The notes beneath the pieces were generated by a model. It worked only from the letters and a program-made list of their open reading frames with translations, did no database searches and was not told where the DNA came from. From assembly GCA_012517905.1 (NCBI GenBank), contig JAAYUE010000030.1, forward strand, positions 1 through 64,000: DNA of 64,000 nt. Direction: 5' to 3'. Numbering within the stretch: position 1 is the first letter of the stretch; each line of letters opens with the position of its first letter. This DNA is from Clostridiales bacterium (GTDB taxonomy: Bacteria > Bacillota > Clostridia > Christensenellales > CAG-138). Positions 41,790 to 50,967 of this stretch are shown here, in pieces. The position numbers were made by a program, and so were the translations under genes.

Positions 41790-42110
41790 ATGAATCAACC
41801 TTCGGCTTACCATTGGGAACTGATGGAGGAAATGAACCCCGAGCAGCGCGTCAAGTGGAATGAATTCTGCAGCCTTGTCAACGTCAACGACTGTCTGCCC
41901 GCGAAGTACAAGGAATTGATCGTCTGCGGCATGGCGTATGTATTGCATTGCAAGCCCGCCACCATCACCCACACGATGTATGCCATGGAAAAATATGGCG
42001 CAACCAGGGAAGAAGTCTTCAGCGTGCTCGGGCTGGCCATGATGATGGGCGGTGCGCCCGCCTATCGCGACGCCTGTCTGAATCTGGAAGAGTACCTCAA
42101 GACCAAATAG
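41790..42110 (+). CDS. CMD/AhpD-fold protein, copy 2
   Basis: A 106-residue relative of the preceding gene with AKYKELIVCGMAYVLHCKPATITHTMYAMEKYGATREEVFSVLGLAMMMGG-type layout. It also lacks CxxC; its His (ITHTMYA) sits at the same place as in copy 1. The start at 41790 follows GTGGAGGAGA; the frame is open further upstream without a ribosome site. Same length and tandem position suggest duplication and possible hetero-oligomer formation. Confidence 0.82.
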   Translation: MNQPSAYHWELMEEMNPEQRVKWNEFCSLVNVNDCLPAKYKELIVCGMAYVLHCKPATITHTMYAMEKYGATREEVFSVLGLAMMMGGAPAYRDACLNLEEYLKTK

Positions 42111-42234
42111 CGCTGATGTCAGGTTTGAATTGGTTGACCATCGCCATTTCATGCGTCGTACCAATCCAATGTTGGCGAACGAACGATAAAATTCGTGCCT
42201 TGCAATCATCATTTCACGGGAGGAAGAAAACACA

Positions 42235-43125
42235 ATGAAATTCGCATTCAATGCGAGCGATCCGAAATTCTACGACCTGATCGACGTAGAAGCAGAGTTT
42301 GAGTCCTGCTCCACCGGCCATTCCGTCACGGAAGGCATCATCTGGTGGCCGCAGAAGAATTGTCTGGTCTTTTCCGACATGGCGGCCGGCAAGGTGTACA
42401 CATGGAACCCCGAAACCTTTGAGACCAAAATCATCAAACAGCCCAGCAACATCACCAACGGCAACTTCATCGACCGCGACGGCAATCTGGTCTCCGTCGA
42501 GCATGCGACCAACCGCGTCGTCCGCTGGGAACCCGACGGCCGCTGGATGCGGACGCTTGCGGACAGCTATGAGGGCCGCGCGCTCAACAGCCCGAACGAC
42601 ATCATCGTCGACCGGAAGGGACGCATCTGGTTTTCAGATCCGACGTACGGCCATATCAGCGCCGTCGCGGGCATCCAGCGCCCCTGCGAACTGGACTTCC
42701 AGGGCGTCTACTGCATCGACACCGACGGCAGGCTGATCCTTGCCAACAAGGACTTCACGCAGCCCAACGGCCTCTGCGTTGAAATCGGCGAAGAAACCAT
42801 GCTGGTCAACGATACCGGCAGAAACAACATCCGCCGCTATAAAATTGAAGACGACTGCACGCTCAGCGGCGGCGAACTCGTCTGCGAAGTGCCAACGCCG
42901 GACGGCACCAAGATCGATAAGGACGGAAACATCTACACGACCTACAATATCGGTTCCGGCGTCACCATCTTCGATAAAGCCGGCAAAAAGCTCGGCGAAG
43001 TCAACGTGCCCGGCAACTGCCGCAATTTCTGCTTCGGCGGCCCGAATCTGGATTATCTGTATTTTGCATGCAACGTCATCTATCGCCTGAAGATCAAGAC
43101 GCAGGGATACGACGTGTATCGGTAA
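42235..43125 (+). CDS. SMP-30/gluconolactonase-family hydrolase
   Basis: A 296-residue six-bladed beta-propeller. Metal-site residues expected for SMP-30 are visible: Glu in VTEGIIWW, Asn in SPNDIIVD with the following Asp, and Asn/Asp in LVNDTGRNNIRRY. Family enzymes hydrolyse aldonolactones or related esters. It stands in the same transcript as an aldolase, a RraA-type lyase and dehydrogenases, so it probably opens a sugar-acid or enol lactone. CGGGAGGAAG precedes the ATG. Confidence 0.86.
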   Translation: MKFAFNASDPKFYDLIDVEAEFESCSTGHSVTEGIIWWPQKNCLVFSDMAAGKVYTWNPETFETKIIKQPSNITNGNFIDRDGNLVSVEHATNRVVRWEPDGRWMRTLADSYEGRALNSPNDIIVDRKGRIWFSDPTYGHISAVAGIQRPCELDFQGVYCIDTDGRLILANKDFTQPNGLCVEIGEETMLVNDTGRNNIRRYKIEDDCTLSGGELVCEVPTPDGTKIDKDGNIYTTYNIGSGVTIFDKAGKKLGEVNVPGNCRNFCFGGPNLDYLYFACNVIYRLKIKTQGYDVYR

Positions 43126-43152
43126 GCGTTGCGCACAGCGCTATTAGGGGGT

Positions 43153-43197
43153 CGCGCGAAGGGGACGTAGGGAGAAGATTTACGCCCTCTTCGCGCG
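43153..43197 (+). terminator. Hairpin between SMP-30 and dhaK genes
   Basis: CGCGCGAAGGG (43153-43163) pairs with CCC-TC-TTCGCGCG (43185-43197) through two stacked stems. No T-run follows, so it may only attenuate or process the transcript. Confidence 0.45.
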
Positions 43198-43346
43198 TAT
43201 CGCCATATTGCGTCGACAATTGACGGGGAAAGACGCGCGGTGTTTGACTTTGATTTCCCCGATTTCTGGAACGATACATCCTGGCGGTTCGGCTTCAGTG
43301 CGCGCGTTTGGGGCCGGATCCGCGTTTTCAGAAAGGAATGGAAGAT

Positions 43347-44345
43347 ATGAATAAGATTATGAATCGGCCGGACAGTTTCGTCGACGAAAGCCTGTCCGGC
43401 ATCGTCCTTGCGCATGGCGACGCGCTGAAGTTTGCTCAAGGGGATCATCGCTCCGTCGTCCGCGCGGATGCGCCCGTCGCCGGCAAGGTCGCGATTGTGA
43501 CCGGCGGCGGTTACGGCCATCTGCCCGTATTTCTGGGCTATGTCGGCAAGGGTTTTTGCGACGGCGTCGCGGTCGGCAATGTGTTTACGTCCCCGAGCTG
43601 CGACGCGATTGTCGACGCCGCCAGAGCGGCCAACGGCGGCGCGGGCGTGCTGTTTCTGTTTGGAAACTATATGGGCGATACCATGAATTTTGAGATGGCG
43701 GCCGAGTTGCTGGACATGGACGACATCCCCACCGCGATCGTGAAGGCGGCGGACGATATTGCGTCCGCGCCGCGGGCGACGTTTCAGGACCGCCGCGGCG
43801 TCGGCGGCATTTTCTTTCCTTATAAACTTGCCGGCGCAAAGGCGGAGCGCATGGCGTCGCTGGACGAAGTGCGCGGCATCGCCGAATCGGTCTGCGCCAA
43901 CGTTGCGACGCTGGGATTTTCAATGTCCTCGTGCCAGCTCCCCGGCATGCCGAAGCCGATATTTGAAATCAGCGCGACGGAGATGGAGCTTGGCATGGGC
44001 ATCCACGGCGAACCCGGCGTGGAGCGCACAACGATGAAGTCGTCCGCGGAGCTGGCCGAAATCCTCTCGGAAAAACTCTGCGCCGATTTGGCGGTAAAAG
44101 AAGGGGACGAGGTCGCCGTGCTGGTCAACAGCCTCGGCGCAACCTCGAAGGAAGAGCTCTATATCCTCTATAACGACTTTCATGCATGCCTCGAGCGACG
44201 GCAGATCCGCGTCGAAAAGGTCTTCGTCGGGGAGTATGCAACGTCGCTTGAAATGCTTGGCGCGTCGGTCTCCCTACTGAAGCTGAACGAGGAATTCAAG
44301 CAGCTGCTGTCCGACAGCGCCTGCACGCCGTTTGTCAGGGTTTGA
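43347..44345 (+). CDS. dhaK: Dihydroxyacetone kinase-type subunit DhaK
   Basis: A 332-residue DhaK. The substrate-binding segment is VTGGGYGHLPVFLGYVGKG, with D111 in FGNYMGDTMNF. The histidine that forms a hemiaminal with the ketone is H220 in GMGIHGEPGVERT. ATG at 43347 with AAAGGAATGG upstream gives the standard N-terminus. The neighbouring gene encodes DhaL, but no DhaM phosphotransfer protein is seen, so either ATP is the donor or DhaM lies elsewhere. The true substrate may be dihydroxyacetone, erythrulose or another ketose released by the aldolases of this cluster. Confidence 0.9.
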   Translation: MNKIMNRPDSFVDESLSGIVLAHGDALKFAQGDHRSVVRADAPVAGKVAIVTGGGYGHLPVFLGYVGKGFCDGVAVGNVFTSPSCDAIVDAARAANGGAGVLFLFGNYMGDTMNFEMAAELLDMDDIPTAIVKAADDIASAPRATFQDRRGVGGIFFPYKLAGAKAERMASLDEVRGIAESVCANVATLGFSMSSCQLPGMPKPIFEISATEMELGMGIHGEPGVERTTMKSSAELAEILSEKLCADLAVKEGDEVAVLVNSLGATSKEELYILYNDFHACLERRQIRVEKVFVGEYATSLEMLGASVSLLKLNEEFKQLLSDSACTPFVRV

Positions 44346-44358
44346 CGGGAGGGGTTCC

Positions 44359-44976
44359 ATGTATCAAATCGACGATGTCAAAGGGGCGATCAATCGGGTG
44401 GCGCAGGCCATCCGCGAACACCGGGACTATCTGGGCGAACTGGACGGGAAATCGGGCGACGGCGACCTCGGACTCAGCATGGAAAACGCGTTTGACGCGG
44501 TGCAAAGCACCGCGGACGAGTATGCCGGATCGTCCATAGCCGAACTGCTGACAAAAGCCGCCATGAACTGCAACAGGGCGGCGCCCTCGACGATGGGCAC
44601 GCTGATGTCCGCGGGGATTCTGTCGGTTGCCAAGGCAGCAAAGGGCAAGGATGCGTTTTCGGACGAGGATGTCGTGGGCCTGCCGCGCGCGTTTGCGGAG
44701 GCGATCATGGCGCGCGGCAAGGCAAAGCTGGGCGACAAGACCATACTGGACGCGCTGCTGCCGCTGGCGGACACGCTGGAAGCGGAGTTTGCGAAAAACC
44801 GGCCGCTGAAGGAAGCCTTTGCCGCGGCGGCGCAAACGGCGAAGACTGCTGCGGAAGCGACGGCGGGCATGCGCGCGGCGATCGGCCGGGCAAAATGGCT
44901 GGGAGAGCGCGCCGCCGAATATCCGGACGGAGGGGCCATTCTCTGCGCGGTGATCGCCGAGACGCTCGCGCAATAG
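44359..44976 (+). CDS. dhaL: Dihydroxyacetone kinase-type nucleotide-binding subunit DhaL
   Basis: A 205-residue helical barrel protein. The Mg-ADP binding residues are in ELDGKSGDGDLGLSM (D29, D34, D36). NRAAPSTMGTLMSAGILS and TAAEATAGM are the usual nucleotide contacts. GGGAGGGG precedes the start, 13 bases after dhaK. It works with DhaK as the phosphoryl carrier half. Confidence 0.9.
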   Translation: MYQIDDVKGAINRVAQAIREHRDYLGELDGKSGDGDLGLSMENAFDAVQSTADEYAGSSIAELLTKAAMNCNRAAPSTMGTLMSAGILSVAKAAKGKDAFSDEDVVGLPRAFAEAIMARGKAKLGDKTILDALLPLADTLEAEFAKNRPLKEAFAAAAQTAKTAAEATAGMRAAIGRAKWLGERAAEYPDGGAILCAVIAETLAQ

Positions 44977-45071
44977 CGGACGAACCGCCGCGGGTTCGCG
45001 GCCGGCAAGCCGATAAAAGCACTCTTTCGCCGCACGAAGCGCGCATTAAGAACATCATTGCAGGAGGGCAA

Positions 45072-46286
45072 ATGAACGATTTTACTTTTTTGAGCCCCAC
45101 GCGGCTGATTGTCGGCCGAAAGGCGGAGGAGCGGACCGGCGAATGGATCAAGGCATACGGCGGGCATAAGGCGCTTGTCCATCACGACAGCATGTACTGC
45201 AAAACGAGCGGCCTTGTCGATAAAATCATCGATACGATCCACGCGGCGGGCGTCGAAACCGTCGAACTCGGCGGCGTTGTCCCCAATCCGCATCTGGACC
45301 TGGTGTATCAGGGCATCGAACTGTGCAGAAGGGAAAACGTGGACTTTGTGCTTGCCATCGGCGGAGGCAGCGTGATCGATTCCGCAAAGGCGATCGCCAT
45401 GGGCCTCAAGTACGACGGCGACGTCTGGGATCTGTTTGTGGAGGACAACGGCGTCACGCGCGGCGTCGAGACGGAGCCCTGCGTGCCCGTCGGCGTCGTG
45501 TTGACGATCGCCGCGACGGGAAGTGAGAGCTCGAACAGCTGCGTGATCACCAAGGTGGACGAACAGCTCAAACGCTTCTGCGACAACGATTTGCACCGGC
45601 CGGTGTTCGCAATTGAGGATCCGGAGCTCACGATGTCCCTGCCGAAATTCCAGACCGCCTGCGGCGTTATCGACATCATGTCGCACTCGATGGAGCGCTA
45701 TTTCACCAATGTGCCGACCGGAAACGAGCTGACCGACCGTCTGTGCGAGGCGATTTTTCTGACCTGCATGGACTGCGGCCGCACGCTGATGGACGATCCG
45801 AACAACTACGACGCGCGCGCCAACGTCATGGTCGCGTCCTCGCTGTCCCATAACGGACTGACGGGCATTGGGCGCAACAACAGCGGCGACTGGAGCTCCC
45901 ATTTCATCGAGCATGAGCTCTCTGGTGAATACGACGTGACCCACGGGGCGGGCCTTGCGGTCATCACGCCGGCCTGGATGAAATATGTCTATCGGGACAA
46001 TATGCCGATGTTTCTGAAATGGGCCACGCGCGTCATGGGCGTTTCCCACGACTACTGTAACCCTGAGCTGACGGTGCTGGAAGGCATCCGCCGGCTGGAA
46101 GATTTCTTCCGTTCCCTCGGGATTCCGACCACCATGCGCGAAATGCCGGATGTGGGCGTCGTTCCCGAAGAGATCATGTACAAGATGGCGAAGCGCGTTC
46201 GCATTACGAACAAAAACGGCACGGTCGGCACGCTCAGGCAGCTCGCCACGGAGGATATCGTCAACATCTTCAGGCTGGCGCAGTAA
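45072..46286 (+). CDS. Iron-containing alcohol dehydrogenase (butanol/YqhD-like)
   Basis: A 404-residue group III alcohol dehydrogenase. The cofactor loop is AIGGGSVIDSAKAIA (95-109) and AATGSESSNSCVIT (147-160) is the family's second signature. Likely metal ligands are D201, H205, H277 and H291. CAGGAGGGC precedes the ATG. It resembles the NAD(P)H butanol dehydrogenase or YqhD branch more than the FucO branch. It may reduce an aldehyde released by the aldolase (glycolaldehyde, lactaldehyde or semialdehyde) to balance redox. Confidence 0.9.
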   Translation: MNDFTFLSPTRLIVGRKAEERTGEWIKAYGGHKALVHHDSMYCKTSGLVDKIIDTIHAAGVETVELGGVVPNPHLDLVYQGIELCRRENVDFVLAIGGGSVIDSAKAIAMGLKYDGDVWDLFVEDNGVTRGVETEPCVPVGVVLTIAATGSESSNSCVITKVDEQLKRFCDNDLHRPVFAIEDPELTMSLPKFQTACGVIDIMSHSMERYFTNVPTGNELTDRLCEAIFLTCMDCGRTLMDDPNNYDARANVMVASSLSHNGLTGIGRNNSGDWSSHFIEHELSGEYDVTHGAGLAVITPAWMKYVYRDNMPMFLKWATRVMGVSHDYCNPELTVLEGIRRLEDFFRSLGIPTTMREMPDVGVVPEEIMYKMAKRVRITNKNGTVGTLRQLATEDIVNIFRLAQ

Positions 46287-46368
46287 CGCGGCGCTCCCGT
46301 CTGCCGGAAACGGGGCGGCGTAGTATCGATTGTCTGTGTAGAAAGCCGATCGCTGCGAGGAAGAAACG

Positions 46369-47049
46369 ATGAGAGTATACGCGATCAATGCAAGTCCGAG
46401 GAAAAAATTCAACTCCGGAACGATGCTGGACCATTTTGTCCAGGGGGTCGCCGCGGCTCAGGCCGATATCGAGGTCGTCCGCAAGAATCTTTACGAACTG
46501 GAATACCGCGGGTGCTGCGAGTGCTATCGCTGCCGCACAAAGGGCGGCGCGGACTACGGCAGATGCGGCTATCCCGACGCGATTCGGGACCTGCTGGACG
46601 ACATGGCGCACGCCGACGGAATCGTGTTTTCGACGCCGATCTATTTTCACAACATTCCCGGGGAACTGCGCAGCTTTATGGAGAGGCTCCTGTACCCCTT
46701 CATCTCCTATGGAGAGGGCGGCCGCAGCTGCATCGCCCCGCGCAAGATTCGAACGGCCTTTATCTACACGATGAATGTGAAAGCGCAGGAGATGCAGGAT
46801 CGAGGCTACGAACACTATCTGGCCTCCATGGAAAATTGGACGCAGTATGTGTTCGGCCACCCGCCGGAAAAAGTCTACGCGTTCAATACCTACCAGTACG
46901 CGGACTATTCGAAATATGAAGCCGGCGCCTGGAGTCTGGAAGACAAGACCCTGTGGCGCGACACGCAGTTTCCGGTCGACTGCAAACACGCGTTTGTGGC
47001 CGGCAGGAGAATGGCCATGCGAATTCTGCAGGACAAAGTGCAATCATAG
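46369..47049 (+). CDS. Flavodoxin-fold NAD(P)H-dependent reductase / iron-sulfur flavoprotein
   Basis: A 226-residue FMN-binding protein. The phosphate loop is NASPRKKFNSGTMLDHF and STPIYFHNIPGELRSFMERL is the typical middle segment. A cysteine set CCECYRCRTKG (about 49-58) resembles the Fe-S ligands of archaeal/clostridial iron-sulfur flavoproteins, although spacing is not a full ferredoxin motif. It could reduce a quinone or other acceptor or accept electrons from ferredoxin. GAGGAAGAAACG precedes the ATG. Confidence 0.82.
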   Translation: MRVYAINASPRKKFNSGTMLDHFVQGVAAAQADIEVVRKNLYELEYRGCCECYRCRTKGGADYGRCGYPDAIRDLLDDMAHADGIVFSTPIYFHNIPGELRSFMERLLYPFISYGEGGRSCIAPRKIRTAFIYTMNVKAQEMQDRGYEHYLASMENWTQYVFGHPPEKVYAFNTYQYADYSKYEAGAWSLEDKTLWRDTQFPVDCKHAFVAGRRMAMRILQDKVQS

Positions 47050-47090
47050 AATGGAGGAGCGGCTCGACACAAGCCACGACAACAGTACGC

Positions 47091-48614
47091 ATGAAACAAA
47101 CGGAAATAACGAAACTGAAACCCTTTATCAACGGACGATATGTGGACTCGAAGGCTGCGAAGCATACGAACGTATACGACCCGTCTACCGGCAGGGTGAT
47201 CGCGCAGGCGCCATGCTGCACCATGGGCGAGGTGGAGACCGCGATTGCGGCGGCCAAAGCCGCCTTTCCCGCATGGTCGGCAACGCCTGCCCATAAACGG
47301 GCGCAGCTCTTTTTCAACCTGAGAAATCTGCTGACGGCCAATCTGGACGAACTGACGCTGTCCGTGGCCACCGAAAACGGCAAAAACTGGGAGGAATCCA
47401 GGGGAGACGTCGCCAAGGCCATCGAAATGGTCGAAATGGCCTGCGGCATTCCCGCGCTCATGATGGGCGAATCGTTGATGAACACCTCCACCGGCTACGA
47501 TACGGTACTGTATCGCGAGCCGATCGGCGTATTTGCCGGACTGGCGCCGTTTAATTTTCCCGCCATGATCCCTATGGGGTGGATGGCGCCGCTTGCCATC
47601 TGCTGCGGCAATACCTATGTGCTCAAGGCGTCCAGCATGACGCCGATGACGGCGCTGCGCGTTGCGGAGCTTTACCGCCAGGCCGGATTTCCGGACGGCG
47701 TGCTGAACGTCGTCACCTGCTCCCGCGTGGAAGCCGACCAGTTTATGTCGAATCCCGATATCAAGGGCATTACGTTCGTCGGGTCCACCTCGGTCGGGCT
47801 GCATATCTATTCCGAAGCGGGCGCGCACGGCAAGCGGGTTCAGTGCCTCTGCGAGGCGAAGAACCACGGGCTCATCCTCAAAGACGCGCCCATTCAGCGT
47901 ACTGTCGCGGGCGTCATCAACTCCGCCTTTGGCTGCGCGGGCGAGCGCTGCATGGCGCTCTCGACCCTCGTTGTGGAGGAAGAGATTGCGGACGCTCTCG
48001 TGGCGGAACTCAAGACGCAGCTGGCAGGCCGCAATGTCGGCCCGGCCTACGACAAAAAAACGAATCTGGGCCCGGTGATCTCCGCCGAACACCGGCGGTC
48101 CATCTGCGACTGGATTCAGAAGGGCATCGACGAAGGGGCGAAGATCGTGCTGGATGGACGGGACGTCGTGGTTCCCGGCTATGAGGACGGCTTCTATGTC
48201 GGCCCGACCGTTCTGGACCATGTGCGGCCCGGCATGACCGTCGGGGACTGCGAAATCTTCGGGCCGGTGCTCTGCATCAAGCGCGTCAAAAATTTTGAAG
48301 AAGGGCTGGCGATCATGAACGCCAATCCCTACGCCAATGGATCGTGCATCTTTACGCAAAACGGCTATTATGCGCGCGAGTTCGCCCGCCGTACGGACGG
48401 CGGCATGGTTGGCGTGAATGTCGGAATTCCTGTGCCGGTTGCCATATTCCCGTTTTCCGGCCATAAAAACAGCTTCTTTGGCGATCTGCATGCGCACGGC
48501 AAGGACTTCGTCCGCTTCTTTACGGAGAGCAAGACCGTGACCTCGCGCTGGTTTGACGAAGAGGAGATGAAGCAGACGCAAGTCCATACCTGGGACGGAT
48601 CCATGTCCCGATAA
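47091..48614 (+). CDS. Aldehyde dehydrogenase of the methylmalonate-semialdehyde (MmsA/IolA) group
   Basis: A 507-residue aldehyde dehydrogenase with MmsA hallmarks: PFINGRYVDS near the start, FNFPAMIPMGWM, the CoA-acylating branch sequence AKNHGLIL, and the catalytic cysteine C287 in CAGERCMALST. Relatives oxidise methylmalonate semialdehyde or malonate semialdehyde to propanoyl- or acetyl-CoA, with decarboxylation. The ATG at 47091 has no clear ribosome site, so the start is uncertain; the frame runs upstream into the flavoprotein gene. A semialdehyde produced from a sugar acid or an aldolase product is a likely substrate. Confidence 0.87.
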   Translation: MKQTEITKLKPFINGRYVDSKAAKHTNVYDPSTGRVIAQAPCCTMGEVETAIAAAKAAFPAWSATPAHKRAQLFFNLRNLLTANLDELTLSVATENGKNWEESRGDVAKAIEMVEMACGIPALMMGESLMNTSTGYDTVLYREPIGVFAGLAPFNFPAMIPMGWMAPLAICCGNTYVLKASSMTPMTALRVAELYRQAGFPDGVLNVVTCSRVEADQFMSNPDIKGITFVGSTSVGLHIYSEAGAHGKRVQCLCEAKNHGLILKDAPIQRTVAGVINSAFGCAGERCMALSTLVVEEEIADALVAELKTQLAGRNVGPAYDKKTNLGPVISAEHRRSICDWIQKGIDEGAKIVLDGRDVVVPGYEDGFYVGPTVLDHVRPGMTVGDCEIFGPVLCIKRVKNFEEGLAIMNANPYANGSCIFTQNGYYAREFARRTDGGMVGVNVGIPVPVAIFPFSGHKNSFFGDLHAHGKDFVRFFTESKTVTSRWFDEEEMKQTQVHTWDGSMSR

Positions 48615-48708
48615 ATCGCGCCGACGCACCGGGCAATCGGAACAAACCGGCGCGGATGGACCGAAATCGGGCATGTTATTTAGAATCATGATTGGAGGAA
48701 AAACTTTG

Positions 48709-49854
48709 ATGAAAGCGGATTTGGTGGTCAGAAACGGGCGGCTGTTCGACCCGTCCCAAAACTTGGACATGGTGGGCGATGTCGCCATCGTCAACGGAAA
48801 AATCGAGGCGATCGGGCCGAATCTCGACGTGGCGGCGGCGATGTCCATCGACGCCTCGGGATGCCTCGTAACCGCGGGCTGGATCGACATCCACGCGCAT
48901 ATATATGAGGGCAGCACCCCGAACGGGATGCCCGTCGACCTCGGTGCGCTGCCGATGGGTATCACCGCGATCGTGGACGCCGGCAGCTCCGGCGTGGCCA
49001 GCTATCGCAACCTGCTCAGGCAGCTGCGCGCCAACAAGACGCGCGGCAAGCTGATGCTCAACGTCAGCGCCTGCGGCATCATCATGCCGAACCAGTTTCC
49101 GGAGCCGGTCGATCCAAAGGTTTGGGACCAGAAACTGTTTGAAAAAGCATATGCCGAGTGCGGCGAGGATATGATTGCGCTCAAGCTGCGCGTATCCCGC
49201 GGCATCGTCGGTGCGCTGGGCCTCGAGCCGCTGCACAAAGCGATCGAAGCCGCCGAGCGGCTCGGCACGAAGCTGGTCGTGCACGTCACCGACGGACCGG
49301 CTCCGATGCGGGAGATCGCGGCGATCCTGCGCCCCGGCGACGTGTTCTGCCACGTATTCCACGGCACCGGACACACGATTCTGACGCCCGAAGGAAAGGT
49401 GGACCCGGGCATCTATGAGGCGCGCGAGCGCGGCGTCATCTTCGACGCCTCCTCCGGACGCGGCAATTTCTCGCTTCGCGTGGCGCGCGCGGCGATTGAG
49501 CAGGGCTTTCTGCCGGATAGCATCAGCACCGACGTAACGCTGCAAAACTGGAATCACCCGCTGGCTGGCCAGCTGCCCACCGTTATGTCGAGATATCTCC
49601 CGCTCGGTATGTCGCTGGCGGATATCATCTCCTGCGTGACCGACGGACCGGCCGTCCAGTTCGGCACCGAGGGCCTCGGCACGCTCGCGCTCAACACGCC
49701 CGCGGACATTACCGTTGCAAAGATGGAGCAGACGTCGAAGCGCTATGTCGACAAGGACGGAGACAGCGTGGATTATTCCGAACTGTTTATTCCGAAAGCG
49801 ACGATCGTCCGCGGCGAGCTCTGGTATCGCGCGGTGGACTGCGCGCTTCTGTAA
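48709..49854 (+). CDS. Dihydroorotase-like amidohydrolase/deacetylase-family metallohydrolase
   Basis: A 381-residue amidohydrolase. The metal HxH is in DIHAHIYEG, the likely carboxylated lysine in ALKLRVSRG, further His in VVHVTDGP and FHGTG, and Asp in STDVTLQN. This agrees with the EF_0837/AHA_3915-type family, whose members hydrolyse acylated sugar acids or cyclic amides in some D-amino or aldonate pathways. The ATG at 48709 has GGAGG upstream; earlier ATGs in the same frame lack one. It sits between the semialdehyde dehydrogenase and the isomerase, so a lactam, lactone or N-acyl intermediate can be proposed. Confidence 0.85.
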   Translation: MKADLVVRNGRLFDPSQNLDMVGDVAIVNGKIEAIGPNLDVAAAMSIDASGCLVTAGWIDIHAHIYEGSTPNGMPVDLGALPMGITAIVDAGSSGVASYRNLLRQLRANKTRGKLMLNVSACGIIMPNQFPEPVDPKVWDQKLFEKAYAECGEDMIALKLRVSRGIVGALGLEPLHKAIEAAERLGTKLVVHVTDGPAPMREIAAILRPGDVFCHVFHGTGHTILTPEGKVDPGIYEARERGVIFDASSGRGNFSLRVARAAIEQGFLPDSISTDVTLQNWNHPLAGQLPTVMSRYLPLGMSLADIISCVTDGPAVQFGTEGLGTLALNTPADITVAKMEQTSKRYVDKDGDSVDYSELFIPKATIVRGELWYRAVDCALL

Positions 49855-49948
49855 GACTACCCGGTTACTGTTATCGGGAGCGCGGCCGCCCGCGGCGCGC
49901 GCTCGGGATAAAACGCCATTTTCAGATCGTACCACATGGCTGACACTG

Positions 49949-49981
49949 CCCATATCGCGGTCTGACTCGCCGCGGTATGGG
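49949..49981 (+). terminator. Hairpin before the TIM-barrel gene
   Basis: CCCATATCGCGG (49949-49960) and CCGCGGTATGGG (49970-49981) pair with one G-U, loop of 9. No T-run, so probably an RNA-processing or attenuation element within the cluster. Confidence 0.4.
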
Positions 49982-50052
49982 CAATTGCATCGGCAGCCAT
50001 CATTATAAAACGAACGACCACGGAATCCGACAGAAAGGCAGCGCAGATAATC

Positions 50053-50943
50053 ATGAAAGAATCGATACACAAATATTTTCAGGTGGGGACCGTCCAGTGG
50101 ATGAGCTATCCGAAACTCGATCCGATGGAATCGCTTCGGGCAATCTGCAGGGACGATTTTTTCGACGCCATAGAACTAAAGGGGTTCGGCGTGAAAAACG
50201 CGGAAGCAAAGGCGCTGCTGGAGCAGAGCCGCCTGCGCGTTTGCTACGGGGCGCAGCCCAGATTGCTGGGGCCGAAGTTGAACCCGAACGCCATCGACGA
50301 GGCGGATCGCAAAAAAGCGGAAGCCACCCTGCTGGAGGGGGCGGACGAGGCCAAACTCCTCGGCGCAAAGGGGATTGCATTCCTCGCCGGGAAATGGGAG
50401 AATGAAACGAAGGAGCAGGCGTACGAACAGCTTCTGAAAACGACGCGCAACGTTTGCAGCTATGCGGCGACGCTGGGGTTGGCGGTGGAGCTGGAAGTGT
50501 TCGATTTCGACATGGATAAGGCCGCGCTGATCGGGCCCGCGCCCTACGCCGCGAAATTCGCCGCGGACATGCGCGCCACGCACTCGAACTTCGGTATTTT
50601 GGTCGATCTGTCCCATTTTCCGACCACCTATGAGACAAGCCGGTTCGTCGTTCAGACGCTTCGCCCGTACATCACGCATGTGCATTTCGGCAACGCGGTC
50701 GTGAAACCGGCCTGCGACGGATATGGGGATTTGCACCCGCGCATGGGCTATCCCAACGGCGCAAACGACGTGCCGGAGCTGGTCGACTATCTGCGCGTGC
50801 TCAGGCAGGAGGGGTTCTTCTGCGCCGAGGAACCGCTTGTGCTCTCCATGGAAGTTACGCCGCGCCCCGGCGAGGACGAGCAGATCGTGCTGGCAAACAC
50901 AAAGCGCGCGCTGAACCGCGCATGGGCGCTGCTGGAGGACTAG
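50053..50943 (+). CDS. TIM-barrel sugar-phosphate isomerase/epimerase-like protein
   Basis: A 296-residue AP-endonuclease-2-type TIM barrel (xylose-isomerase-like). The metal Glu is likely in VELEVFDFD, Asp/His in GILVDLSHFP, and His-rich HVHFGNAVV follows. A C-terminal Glu is in FSMEV-like LSMEVTPRPGEDE. Such proteins isomerise or epimerise keto-sugars and inositol derivatives. AGAAAGG lies upstream of the start. It is followed 24 bases later by a D-2-hydroxyacid dehydrogenase. Confidence 0.82.
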   Translation: MKESIHKYFQVGTVQWMSYPKLDPMESLRAICRDDFFDAIELKGFGVKNAEAKALLEQSRLRVCYGAQPRLLGPKLNPNAIDEADRKKAEATLLEGADEAKLLGAKGIAFLAGKWENETKEQAYEQLLKTTRNVCSYAATLGLAVELEVFDFDMDKAALIGPAPYAAKFAADMRATHSNFGILVDLSHFPTTYETSRFVVQTLRPYITHVHFGNAVVKPACDGYGDLHPRMGYPNGANDVPELVDYLRVLRQEGFFCAEEPLVLSMEVTPRPGEDEQIVLANTKRALNRAWALLED

Positions 50944-50967
50944 ATCGATTCCGGAAAGGAAGGATTC

